From Firmicutes bacterium CAG:345 (GTDB lineage Bacteria > Bacillota_I > Bacilli_A > RFN20 > CAG-288): a stretch of DNA of 22,071 bases. The DNA lies in contig FR893378.1 of assembly GCA_000433315.1 (NCBI GenBank), positions 1 through 22,071 of the forward strand, given 5' to 3'. The first letter of the stretch is position 1; each line of letters opens with the position of its first letter. The position numbers were made by a program, and so were the translations under genes. This document shows positions 14,265 to 22,071 of the stretch, piece by piece. The notes below the pieces were generated by a model. It saw nothing but the letters and a program-made list of their open reading frames with translations. It did not search any database and was not told the DNA's origin.

Positions 14265-15764
14265 ATGAAAGAAAATTTAAAACAATTTTATACGTATTTA
14301 GAAAAGATGGAACGCTTGCAAAACGCTTCATCAATTATCAATTTTGATCTTATGACAGTCTGCCCTAAAAATGGATATGAATATGAAAGTGAAACACAAA
14401 ATATGCTTTCAACAATGATTTATGATATCTCAAAAGATGATAAATATATTGAACTTCTATGTGAATTGAATAAAGAAAAAGATAAATTAGATATTTATCA
14501 AAATCGCTTGATTGAAAAAAATTTCCGCGAGTATAACAATTTTAAAAATGTTTCTTCTGAACTATATTCTGAGCAATTAAAATCTTATTCAGATAGCTAT
14601 AGCCTCTGGATTGAAGCTCGAGAAAAAAACGATTATTCTATCTTTGCCCCTGCTTTGAAAAAGAATGTTGAGATAACTAAAAAGGTATTGTCATTAAGAC
14701 CTGAATTCAATGGGAATTATTATGATACTTTGATAGATAATTTTGAAGAAGGTTTTGATAAAAAAGATTACGATGCCTTTTTTTATGAATTAAAGAAACA
14801 TTTAATTCCACTTATTAAAAAGGTTTATAGCTCTCCAAAAAAGATCAGAACAGATTTTCTTTTCAGAAAAGTGTCCATTAGTAAACAAGAGGAATTCTCT
14901 AAATATCTAATGTCTTTAATCGGATTTGATAATGATTGCGGAATGCTTTCAACTTCTGTTCATCCTTTCACTTCAACCCTTGCTAGATATGATACTAGAA
15001 TAACAACACATTATTATGAAGATAATTTTATATCAAATATGTATTCTATAATCCATGAGGGTGGACATGCTATTTTTGGTCAAAATGAGCCTCAGGAAAT
15101 CTATGATAATCATCTTCAAAATAGCATGACTATGGCTATGCACGAAAGCGTTTCAAGATTTTATGAAAATAGATTAGGACGAAGTAAAGAATTTATTCAT
15201 TTCATCTATCCTAAAATTATGGAACTATTTTCCGAAGAATTGGGAGATGTCAGTGAAGAAGAACTTTATCTAGGTATTAATGCTGTTATGAAACAACCTT
15301 TAAGGACAGAAGCGGATGAACTTAGCTATTGTCTTCATATCATTATTCGCTATGAACTTGAAAAAGAATTTGTCGATACTGATAACTTTGACTTTTCAAG
15401 TTTGGAAAAAAGATGGAATTCTCTTTATAAAGAATATTTGGATATTGAACCAAAAAATTCTGTCGAAGGAATATTACAAGATGTTCACTGGACTGATACT
15501 TATGGATATTTTCCAACTTATGCTATTGGTAATGCTTATAATGCAATGTATTTAGAAAAGATGAAAAAAGAAATACCAGTAAGTGAACTTTTGAAAAAAG
15601 GTGATTTTTTAACAATAAAAGATTGGATGAAAGAACATGTATTTAAAAAGGCGAGCTTACTTCCTCCTAAAGATTGGATTAGGGATATTGCAGGTGAAGA
15701 TTTGAATCCTAAATATTTTATTGAATATCTTGAAGAAAAATATAAAGAAATATATGATTTATAA
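14265..15764 (+). CDS. M32 family metallocarboxypeptidase
   Basis: The 499-residue zinc enzyme trims amino acids from the C-terminus of peptides, probably in the cytoplasm since no signal peptide is present. The M32 (carboxypeptidase Taq) signature is IIHEGGHAIFGQ, with HEGGH at 264-268. Other family blocks are TRITTHYYEDNF just ahead of it, MAMHESVSRFYENRLGRS (the third zinc ligand region), and GYFPTYAIGNAYNAMY near residue 417. Length matches the family. It follows the Fpg-CoaE gene by 7 bp and is preceded by AGGTGAAAT, the same ribosome-binding layout as its upstream neighbours. The next gene, another zinc peptidase, follows by 15 bp. The pair would finish peptide breakdown to free amino acids, suiting an organism that scavenges peptides. 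Confidence 0.95.
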   Translation: MKENLKQFYTYLEKMERLQNASSIINFDLMTVCPKNGYEYESETQNMLSTMIYDISKDDKYIELLCELNKEKDKLDIYQNRLIEKNFREYNNFKNVSSELYSEQLKSYSDSYSLWIEAREKNDYSIFAPALKKNVEITKKVLSLRPEFNGNYYDTLIDNFEEGFDKKDYDAFFYELKKHLIPLIKKVYSSPKKIRTDFLFRKVSISKQEEFSKYLMSLIGFDNDCGMLSTSVHPFTSTLARYDTRITTHYYEDNFISNMYSIIHEGGHAIFGQNEPQEIYDNHLQNSMTMAMHESVSRFYENRLGRSKEFIHFIYPKIMELFSEELGDVSEEELYLGINAVMKQPLRTEADELSYCLHIIIRYELEKEFVDTDNFDFSSLEKRWNSLYKEYLDIEPKNSVEGILQDVHWTDTYGYFPTYAIGNAYNAMYLEKMKKEIPVSELLKKGDFLTIKDWMKEHVFKKASLLPPKDWIRDIAGEDLNPKYFIEYLEEKYKEIYDL

Positions 15765-15779
15765 AAGGAGATTTAATAT

Positions 15780-17498
15780 ATGGAAAAAATAGTAGAAAAT
15801 GGAAAATTTTCTGATATAAAAGTCAGTGTTCCAAATTATGAAGAATATAAAAAAGAAGCTGCTGAGATAAAAGATGAAATTTTAAATGCTTCCAGTGCAG
15901 AAATAGCAGTAGCAGCAATTAGAAAATATTTTGCTTTGACTGATACTTTTGATACAGTATCTACCATTATCTTCATTCATTTTTCACAGAATACTCTCGA
16001 TGAAGAATACGTCAAAGCTCAGGATGAAATGGATGAAAAAGGACCATTATTTACTGAAATATTCACTGATTTAGAGAAGGCAATTTTAAATTCTAAATAT
16101 TTAAAAGATATCGAAAATACATTTGGTGAACTTTATATTGCTCAATTAAAAAATGCTCAAGATATTTTTTCTAATGAAATTATTGAAGAATTGCAATTAG
16201 AAAATAAATATGTATCAGAATACAACAAATTAAAATCTGGTGCGATGATCGAATTCCAGGGAAAAGAATATAATTTGCCACAAATGCAAAAATTTATGGT
16301 TTCTTCCGATCGTGAGGTTCGTAGATTAGCTAATAAAGCTACATGGGATTTTTATGAAAATCACGATAAAGAATTCGGCGATATTTATGATAAGCTCGTT
16401 AAAGTAAGAACAAAAATGGCCCAGAAGCTCGGATATGAAAATTTTGTTCCTTTGGCATATAAGAGAATGCAGCGCTTAGATTATACTGCAAAAGAAATTT
16501 CTAAATATCGTTTAGAATTAAAGAAATATTTGGTTCCACTTGCAGAAAAATATAGATTGAAACAAATGGAAAGAATTGGAATTAAAGATCCTCATTTTTA
16601 TGATTATAGTATCAATTTTATTGATGGAAATCCGGTTCCAAATGGTGATACAGAAACTTTGACAAACGAAGCTGAAAGAATGTATCACGAAATGAATGAA
16701 GATATAGGACAAAGATTTACCTATTTGAAAGAACATGGTCATTTAGATTTAGAGGCGAGAAAAGGAAAACAAGGCGGTGGATATGAAGCCCCTATGGCTG
16801 ATTTAAAAGCACCTTTTATCTTCTCTAATTTCAATAAGACACAAGGTGATGTTGAAGTTTTAACCCATGAATTCGGTCATGCTCTTCAAGCGATGCTCGG
16901 CGCTTCTTATGAAGTACCAAGTTATCGTTCTCCAGGTATGGAATGCTGTGAAATGCATTCGATGTCCATGGAGTATTTGACATATCCATATCTGCATTAT
17001 CTTTTTGATGAGGAAAACTTAAGAAAATATTTATATCAACATATTCTCGATGCTATTTTCTTTATTCCATATGGTGCAACAGTTGATGAATTCCAACATG
17101 TTGTTTATGAGAATCCAAATTTAACTCCTGAAGAAAGAAAACATGAATGGAGAAAGATAGAAAAAGAATATACTCCTCATATTCATTATGGCGAAGATTC
17201 TGAATTCTTAGAAAATGGTGGATTCTGGTATAAACAAGCTCATATTTTTGAAAATCCATTTTATTATATCGATTATACGATAGCACAAGTTGTATCGTTA
17301 GAATTTTTAGTTGAATCACATGAAGATTATAAAAAAGCTTTGGATAAATATTTGAATTATTGTAAATTAGGAGGAACTTTACCATACAATAAACTTCTAG
17401 ATAAAGCTTCAATTGCTAATCCTATGCATGAGGGAGTAATCCGTGATTTGATGGTTAAAGTTGAAGAAATAATCAAAAAATACGAAAAAAATCTTTAA
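15780..17498 (+). CDS. M3 family oligoendopeptidase (PepF-like)
   Basis: The 572-residue zinc endopeptidase cleaves oligopeptides in the cytoplasm. The catalytic motif is LTHEFGHALQAM, with HEFGH at 363-367. The downstream SPGMECCEMHSMSMEYLTYP holds the third zinc ligand Glu and is typical of the M3B/PepF group. The YIDYTIAQVVSLEFL block near residue 499 also fits. The start has AAAAGGAGATTTAATAT upstream. The N-terminal half is helical, as in M3 enzymes. It is the last gene of the operon: a 10-bp terminator stem begins 7 bp past the stop. Exact substrate size is not visible; pepF is a reasonable symbol but the family has several close subgroups, so I leave it blank. Confidence 0.95.
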   Translation: MEKIVENGKFSDIKVSVPNYEEYKKEAAEIKDEILNASSAEIAVAAIRKYFALTDTFDTVSTIIFIHFSQNTLDEEYVKAQDEMDEKGPLFTEIFTDLEKAILNSKYLKDIENTFGELYIAQLKNAQDIFSNEIIEELQLENKYVSEYNKLKSGAMIEFQGKEYNLPQMQKFMVSSDREVRRLANKATWDFYENHDKEFGDIYDKLVKVRTKMAQKLGYENFVPLAYKRMQRLDYTAKEISKYRLELKKYLVPLAEKYRLKQMERIGIKDPHFYDYSINFIDGNPVPNGDTETLTNEAERMYHEMNEDIGQRFTYLKEHGHLDLEARKGKQGGGYEAPMADLKAPFIFSNFNKTQGDVEVLTHEFGHALQAMLGASYEVPSYRSPGMECCEMHSMSMEYLTYPYLHYLFDEENLRKYLYQHILDAIFFIPYGATVDEFQHVVYENPNLTPEERKHEWRKIEKEYTPHIHYGEDSEFLENGGFWYKQAHIFENPFYYIDYTIAQVVSLEFLVESHEDYKKALDKYLNYCKLGGTLPYNKLLDKASIANPMHEGVIRDLMVKVEEIIKKYEKNL

Positions 17499-17504
17499 TT
17501 TTTT

Positions 17505-17538
17505 AAGTATCATCTAATTTATTTGGATGATACTTTTT
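17505..17538 (+). terminator. Intrinsic terminator of the replication/peptidase operon
   Basis: AAGTATCATC and GATGATACTT form a perfect 10-bp stem (17505-17535) followed by TTTTT. It lies 7 bp after the oligoendopeptidase stop and separates it from the glycosyltransferase gene. Confidence 0.85.
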
Positions 17539-17612
17539 AAAAAACATAATTATTTTTATAAAAATAATAAAGTATAATTTCTTTAAAAGTAGTAAAGATA
17601 ATTCTATTTTTG

Positions 17613-17618
17613 TATAAT
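17613..17618 (+). promoter_or_regulatory. Possible -10 box for the glycosyltransferase gene
   Basis: A perfect TATAAT preceded by TG lies 20 bp before the ATG. Another TATAAT lies at 17573-17578. Neither has a good -35, so the choice is uncertain. Confidence 0.35.
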
Positions 17619-17638
17619 GAAAAAGAAGGTGATTAGCG

Positions 17639-18691
17639 ATGGGAAAAATATTGAAAATTAACATGCTTTCAAAGGCGACCTCCGTTTCTGGTCAAGGAGT
17701 AGGAGCAGCTTATATTGAACAGGTAAATCTTGTCAAAGAAGATAAAGATCTTTTTGAAATTACGGAAAATAAAAGAGGGAATAAATTTGACATTTGTCAT
17801 ATTCATACAGTCAATCCTCAATATTATTTTAAGATGAATAAAAAACATGTTAATGTTATGTATGTTCATTTTATTCCTGATACTTTAGATGGTTCTATTA
17901 AACTTCCTAAATTATCTTTTAAAATATTTAAAAAATATGTTATTTCAATGTATCGCAAGGCCGATGAAATTGTTGTTGTTAATCCTGTTTTTAAAAAACC
18001 ATTAATCGATTTAGGAATTAAAGAAGATAAGATTACTTATATTCCAAATTATGTTTCTAAAGATGATTTTTATCCTTTAAGTCAAGAAGTAATTGATAAG
18101 AGAAAAGAAAAATATGGAATAGAAAAAAATAAATTTATTGTTTTAGGATGTGGACAAGTTCAAACTAGAAAAGGTGTAAAAGATTTTATTAAATGCGCTG
18201 AGCTTTTGCCTGATGTTCAATTTGTTTGGGCAGGTGGATTTTCCTTTGGTCCAATAACTGATGGATATAAAGAATTAAAAGCTATTATGGATAATCCTCC
18301 AAAAAATGTTAAATTTATAGGAATTATTCCAAGAACAGAGATGAATGAAATTTTTAATATGGCTGATGTTTTATTTATGCCATCATTTTCAGAACTTTTC
18401 CCAATGTCTATTTTAGAAGCTGTCAATTCTTCTAAACCGGTTTTATTAAGAGATTTGGAACTTTATGTAGATATTCTCTTCGGCAAATATTTAAAAGGAA
18501 ATAGTGCTGAAGAATGGGTGGAATTAATAAATAAATTAAGACAAGATTCGGAATTTTATAAAAGTGCTCAAGAGGATTCTAAGTATATTTCAGAATTTTA
18601 TTCGAAAGAAAATGTCAATAAAATTTGGCGTGAATACTATCCTCGAGTGTATAATAAATATATAAAAAATGGTAAAAAAATAAAAAATTAA
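17639..18691 (+). CDS. GT4-type glycosyltransferase, possibly diacylglycerol glucosyltransferase
   Basis: The 350-residue GT-B protein has no signal peptide. The N-terminal domain has a glycine-rich loop SGQGVGAAYIEQ, DICHIHTVNPQYY and a basic stretch (PKLSFKIFKKYVISMYRKAD) that could contact membrane lipid. The C-terminal sugar-nucleotide domain has LGCGQVQTRKG, FVWAGG, FIGIIPRTEM and the EX7E motif of retaining GT4 enzymes, SELFPMSILEA (Glu 252 and Glu 260). It resembles the DGlcDAG synthase / LafB group that makes glucosyl-diacylglycerol glycolipids in streptococci and Acholeplasma, but other GT4 acceptors are possible. It is preceded by AGAAGGTGATTAGCG. The GH3 gene follows 27 bp downstream. 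Fold and family are confident; the acceptor is inferred. Confidence 0.85.
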   Translation: MGKILKINMLSKATSVSGQGVGAAYIEQVNLVKEDKDLFEITENKRGNKFDICHIHTVNPQYYFKMNKKHVNVMYVHFIPDTLDGSIKLPKLSFKIFKKYVISMYRKADEIVVVNPVFKKPLIDLGIKEDKITYIPNYVSKDDFYPLSQEVIDKRKEKYGIEKNKFIVLGCGQVQTRKGVKDFIKCAELLPDVQFVWAGGFSFGPITDGYKELKAIMDNPPKNVKFIGIIPRTEMNEIFNMADVLFMPSFSELFPMSILEAVNSSKPVLLRDLELYVDILFGKYLKGNSAEEWVELINKLRQDSEFYKSAQEDSKYISEFYSKENVNKIWREYYPRVYNKYIKNGKKIKN

Positions 18692-18693
18692 TT

Positions 18694-18702
18694 TGATACA
18701 AT
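18694..18702 (+). promoter_or_regulatory. Possible extended -10 promoter before the GH3 gene
   Basis: TGA-TACAAT ends 16 bp before the ATG, giving a transcription start at about 18709 and a very short leader. The same TTGATACAATTAAAAA string occurs in the tRNA promoter (minus strand, 6428-6443 region). No clear -35. Confidence 0.4.
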
Positions 18703-18718
18703 TAAAAAGGTATGTACA

Positions 18719-21165
18719 ATGAATAAAGAAAAAATTGAGGAATTGTCTTTAGAAGAAAAAATAGCTTTGTTAAGCGGTACTAATTATATGCTGACAAACC
18801 AAATTTTCCGTTTGGATATTTCTTCAGTTTGTCATGCTGATGGCCCACATGGTTTAAGAAAAAGTCTAAAAGGTGGAAAGAATTTGTGTTCAGATATTCC
18901 TTCTACTGTTTTTCCTTCAGCTGCTACAACAGCTTCTAGTTTCAATGAAAACAATTTATATCAGTTAGGTTTAGCATTAGGAAAAGAAGCCAGAGCCAAT
19001 GGTGTCGATGTTATTTTAGGGCCTGCTTTAAACATTAAAAGAAATCCTTTATGTGGAAGAAATTTCGATTACTTTTCCGAAGATCCGTATTTGAGCGGTG
19101 TTATGGCAACCAGTGAAGTATTAGGAATTCAAGTTAATGCCAACGCTTGTATAAAACATTTTGCAGCAAATAACAATGAAAATTATAGAATAGTCGGCAA
19201 TAGTGTTATCGATGAAAGAACATTAAGAGAAATTTATCTCAAAGGATTTGAAATGGTTATAAAAAATGCTAATCCTTCTGCTATCATGTGTGCTTATAAT
19301 CAGTTAAATGGACAATATTGTTCAGAAAATCAATTTTTACTTACAAATATTTTGCGCAGTGAATGGAAATATGATGGAATTGTAATGTCGGATTGGGGTG
19401 CGACTAAAGATAGAGTTAATAGTTTAAAAGCTGGACTTGATTTGGAAATGCCTGGTGATCAACCGATGTCGAGAAAAATGCTTTATGATGCATATAAAAA
19501 TGGAACATTGTCCATGCAGACTATCGATTGTTCAGTTGAGAGAATGTTGAATTATATCGATCGTGTTCATAAAGAAGAAAAAGAAATTGATGTAGACTTA
19601 GAAGAACATAATGAACTTTCTACAATGATTGCTACAGATTCAGCGGTTTTGTTGAAAAATAAAAATAAATTTTTCCATTAGAAAAAAATGAAAAAATCTT
19701 AGTTATCGGTGAAATGTTTGAAAAAATGAAGTATCAAGGTTCAGGAAGTTCGATTATTACATCAACTAAATTGATTGAACCTATCGATGCTTTTAATAAA
19801 CATGAAGTAAATTATACTTATGTTAAAGGCTATGCTTTAAATAGTAAAAATAAAGAAAATGACAAACTTTTTGTAGAAGCGGTTGAAGCTTCACAAAAGT
19901 ATGAAAAGGTTTTGTTTTTTGCTGGATTAGATGATCAAAGTGATTTAGAAGGTAAAGATAGAGAAAATTTATTATTGCCGAGCAATCAGATTAAATTGAT
20001 CAATGAACTTTTATCTATGGGAAAAAGAGTGTGCCTAATTTTATTTGGTGGTTCTATTGTTGAATTGCCATTTGTCAATTCAGTTCAAGCAATTTTGATG
20101 ATGTACTTGCCAGGTCAAGGTGGCGGAGAAGCTTGTTATCGATTGATTTATGGTGAAGTTAATCCATCTGGACATTTGGCTGAAAGTTGGCCAGAGGCTT
20201 ATACTGATGTTCCTTTTGGAAGCGAATATGGAAAATCAACTAGAGATCTTTATAAGGAAAGTGTATTTGTTGGATATAGATACTATTCTTCGGCACATAT
20301 AAGAACATTATTTCCTTTTGGTTATGGTCTTTCTTATTCGGAATTTAATAAGAGAATGACAACAATTGAAGATCGCAAGGAAGAATATCGAATAAAAGTT
20401 AATGTAGAAAATGTTTCGTTAATTCCTGGAAGTGAAGTTGTTCAAATTTACGTTGAAACACCAAAAAATAATATTTTTCGTCCTTTACGTGAGTTAAAAG
20501 CTTTTAAAAAAGTATTTTTGATGCCTGGTCAAAAAACTGAAGTTGTTTTGGTAATTAAGAAAAATGATTTGCGTTATTACGATGTTAAAGAAAAGAAGTT
20601 TATTATGGATGGTGGAATTTATAAGATTCAACTTTGTTCAGATTGCTTAACAATAATACAAGAAGCTTGTATCCATGTTGATCTTCCAATATCTTCTTCT
20701 CCATATTCAATTTTTGTCAATAAAGTTTATACAGATTTTCATTTTAATAATATTACCGATTCACTTTTTGAAGACCTGTGTCGAAAACCACTTCCTAATA
20801 TTGATCCAGTATTTCCATTTACTATGGAAACACGAATAACTGAATTTAAAACTAAATTTTTTGGAAGAGTTATTTATCAGATGATGAAGAAAAAGCTTTT
20901 AAAAGAAAAAAATAAAGCTTTGAAAATAAAAGATCCATTAAAAAGAGAAAAAGAACTACAAAATTCACAGTATGTACTCAGTGTTTTTGAATATAATTCT
21001 TTACGCGCTTTGACAAACATGAGCCCAAAAACTCTTCCTTATAATATTGCTGAAGGTATTGTTTATATTGCAAACGGACGAATTTTTGAAGGTTTATTTA
21101 AAATGACAAAAAAGATAGTTGTTCCATCTTTACCTAAAGAGAACGTAAATATAAAAAATAAATAA
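18719..21165 (+). pseudogene. GH3 beta-glycosidase split by a one-base deletion
   Basis: Residues 1 to about 317 form the GH3 TIM-barrel: CHADGPHGLRKS, KRNPLCGRNFDYFSEDPYLSG (first 20 shown as KRNPLCGRNFDYFSEDPYLS), ACIKHFAANN, and the nucleophile region GIVMSDWGATKDR (Asp 225). The frame breaks at a five-T run (19670-19674) and hits TAG at 19679-19681. One extra T restores ..NKFFPLEKNEKILVIGEMFE, the usual entry to the second GH3 domain. This continues to 21165 with GRENLLL-type ligand loops (GKDRENLLLPSNQ), SGHLAESWPEAYTD, LFPFGYGLSYSEF and a fibronectin-III-like domain (SEVVQIYVE to GIYKIQL). A helical tail of about 130 residues follows. Whole length would be 815 residues. It is a cytoplasmic enzyme acting on beta-linked glucosides or similar. 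The break may be real, phase-variable or a sequencing error. Confidence 0.85.
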
Positions 21166-21190
21166 TTCTTCGTAATTTTTTCAAAACCTC

Positions 21191-21220
21191 TTGACAATCA
21201 TTTCTTTTTTTATTGATAAT
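21191..21220 (+). promoter_or_regulatory. Strong promoter of the small-peptide locus
   Basis: A perfect TTGACA (21191-21196), an 18-bp spacer and GATAAT (21215-21220, preceded by TT) lie about 48 bp ahead of the first small ORF. Confidence 0.65.
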
Positions 21221-21267
21221 GAAGATACTTAGACGAGACGATATTGGAATGATTATGGAGGCAGTAT

Positions 21268-21369
21268 ATGAGTAATTTATCCAAGTTGTTGAAATTCGAA
21301 AACTTCAATACCGAACATCTTTCTGTTGCTGTCGATATGAATTCCGGCTGTAAAAACAGGTGTTATTAG
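21268..21369 (+). CDS. Small peptide, 33 residues, with an alternative C-terminus in the next frame
   Basis: ATG at 21268 has TATGGAGGCAGTAT upstream. The peptide begins MSNLSKLLKFENFN, continues TEHLSVAVDM, and ends NSGCKNRCY with TAG at 21367-21369. An overlapping frame (21341-21412) reads IPAVKTGVIRLVGGIASS then IFNNF and ends in TAG at 21410-21412, which is part of the AGGAGG of the next ORF. That frame has no start of its own (a TGA precedes it), so it is most simply the original C-terminus, joined by removing one base near 21340. The restored product would be 47 residues with a hydrophobic, glycine-containing amphipathic tail, as in many bacteriocin or membrane-active peptides. Alternatively the Cys-containing form is real. 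No known family is recognised. Confidence 0.45.
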   Translation: MSNLSKLLKFENFNTEHLSVAVDMNSGCKNRCY

Positions 21370-21425
21370 ATTGGTAGGAGGCATTGCAAGTTCAATTTTT
21401 AATAATTTTTAGGAGGATATAAACT

Positions 21426-21611
21426 ATGTGAGAATTTATTAAATATTGTCTCAAATGTTTATCAATGTCAATTTCTGCGTCTTTTGGAAACAATCCTGAA
21501 GGAATGACATTTAAGCATGCAACAGTTGGAAGTATTACAATGCTTGTATTATTAGGATTAGCTTTGGGCATTCTATGGTTAATAGCAGTTATTGTTAATA
21601 AATTTAGATAA
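21426..21611 (+). pseudogene. Single-TM small peptide gene starting ATG-TGA
   Basis: A perfect AGGAGG (21411-21416) lies nine bases before ATG at 21426, but the second codon is TGA (21429-21431). The frame is then open for 59 codons: EFIKYCLKCLSMSISASFGN, NPEGMTFKHATVGS, one strong membrane helix ITMLVLLGLALGILWLIAV, and a short basic tail IVNKFR with TAA at 21609-21611. If TGA is Trp, the product is a 61-residue peptide MWEFIKYC... The only Trp in the rest is TGG. Alternatives are a fresh nonsense mutation, or a start at ATG 21465 (MSISASFG..) without a Shine-Dalgarno, possibly reached by re-initiation. Layout (charged N-part, one helix, basic end) resembles small membrane toxins, bacteriocins or filamentous-phage coat proteins. 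None is identified. Confidence 0.5.
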
Positions 21612-22071
21612 AACGAAACAATTAGTAGAATGTTATCAAGCTTAGTTAATTTTATAAGAAAAAATGATTTATAGTAATGTTTAATTAGTTATCATAATAT
21701 TAAAATTTAATTTCTACAATTTTTATAAAAATAAAATAACAATATAAATATTAAAAAATTTTGGAAGAGGAGAAATATCTTTTAGTTGATGAAATAAAAA
21801 ACTTTATAAAATAAAAAATTAAGAGATATATGAAAAATAAAAAAATATTTACTTAATTTTGCATTTTAAGTATTTGGTTTAATTAATAAAAAACGAATGA
21901 TTGTTTATATTAATGATATTGGATTGTAACAAAGAGATTAAATTACAAAAAAATGTTAGAAAGACAAATAAAATTTTAAATTAATATTATAAAAAATAAA
22001 TTTACTTAATCTATGTAATATGATGACTTAAATTTGCAGATGTAGAGAATATACACGATAATAGCAAAATA
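21612..22071. other. AT-rich stretch without supportable genes
   Basis: The segment is extremely AT-rich with stops in all frames. A GGAAGAGGAG at about 21762-21771 resembles a ribosome binding site but is followed by only a few codons (TTG-ATG-AAA-TAA). No repeat, RNA fold or conserved coding stretch is visible. Confidence 0.5.

Noticed and set aside
7375..17498. Global TGA-to-Trp code (translation table 4)
   Set aside because: All Trp codons in the long intact genes are TGG and none is interrupted by TGA, so a general reassignment is not supported by the core genes here.
21338..21369. GCKNRC at the end of the small peptide as part of a radical SAM cluster motif
   Set aside because: The sequence stops two residues later and there is no barrel domain, so the similarity is superficial.

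Overview
This is a low-GC, AT-rich bacterial window that looks like a Firmicutes genome from the Mollicutes/Erysipelotrichia side of the phylum. The grounds are strong AGGAGG-type ribosome binding sites, TTGACA/TATAAT promoters, and the gene order dnaE - polA - fpg - coaE, which from memory matches the dnaE / 5'-3' exonuclease / mutM / coaE neighbourhood of Mycoplasma genitalium. All Trp codons in the intact core genes are TGG, so the housekeeping genes fit the standard bacterial code. TGA is rare as a stop, used only by dnaE among the intact genes.

Bases 1-3600 are an accessory graveyard. They hold two IS21-like terminal repeat arrays sharing an AACTGAAGTGCTAT end, a small minus-strand operon (secreted protein with one in-frame TGA, then a two-TM membrane protein), two decayed minus-strand genes (one a lipoprotein), gene tails, several terminators, and the start of an IS66-type tnpA whose ribosome binding site lies in a long hairpin.

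Bases 3623-5600 are an intact minus-strand operon: a MarR-type regulator with a perfect palindromic operator at its own promoter, a DegV fatty-acid-binding protein, and a Pr6Pr-type membrane protein. Bases 5645-6250 hold relics of a DUF4143-type ATPase and the C-terminus of an IS66 transposase. A minus-strand tRNA-Glu(CUC) with its own promoter and terminator follows, then a paralogue of the two-TM protein.

Bases 7070-17538 are a plus-strand housekeeping operon closed by an intrinsic terminator: an unknown small protein (probably leaderless), dnaE, polA, a fused Fpg-CoaE protein, an M32 carboxypeptidase and an M3 oligoendopeptidase. The first part is replication and repair plus CoA synthesis; the last two genes are peptide-degrading metalloproteases.

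Bases 17600-21165 hold a GT4-type glycosyltransferase and a GH3 beta-glycosidase broken by a one-base deletion in a T run. Bases 21190-21611 hold a compact promoter-driven locus of two tiny peptides: one with two alternative C-termini in different frames, the other a single-TM peptide starting ATG-TGA after a perfect Shine-Dalgarno. The remaining 460 bases are AT-rich with no supportable gene.
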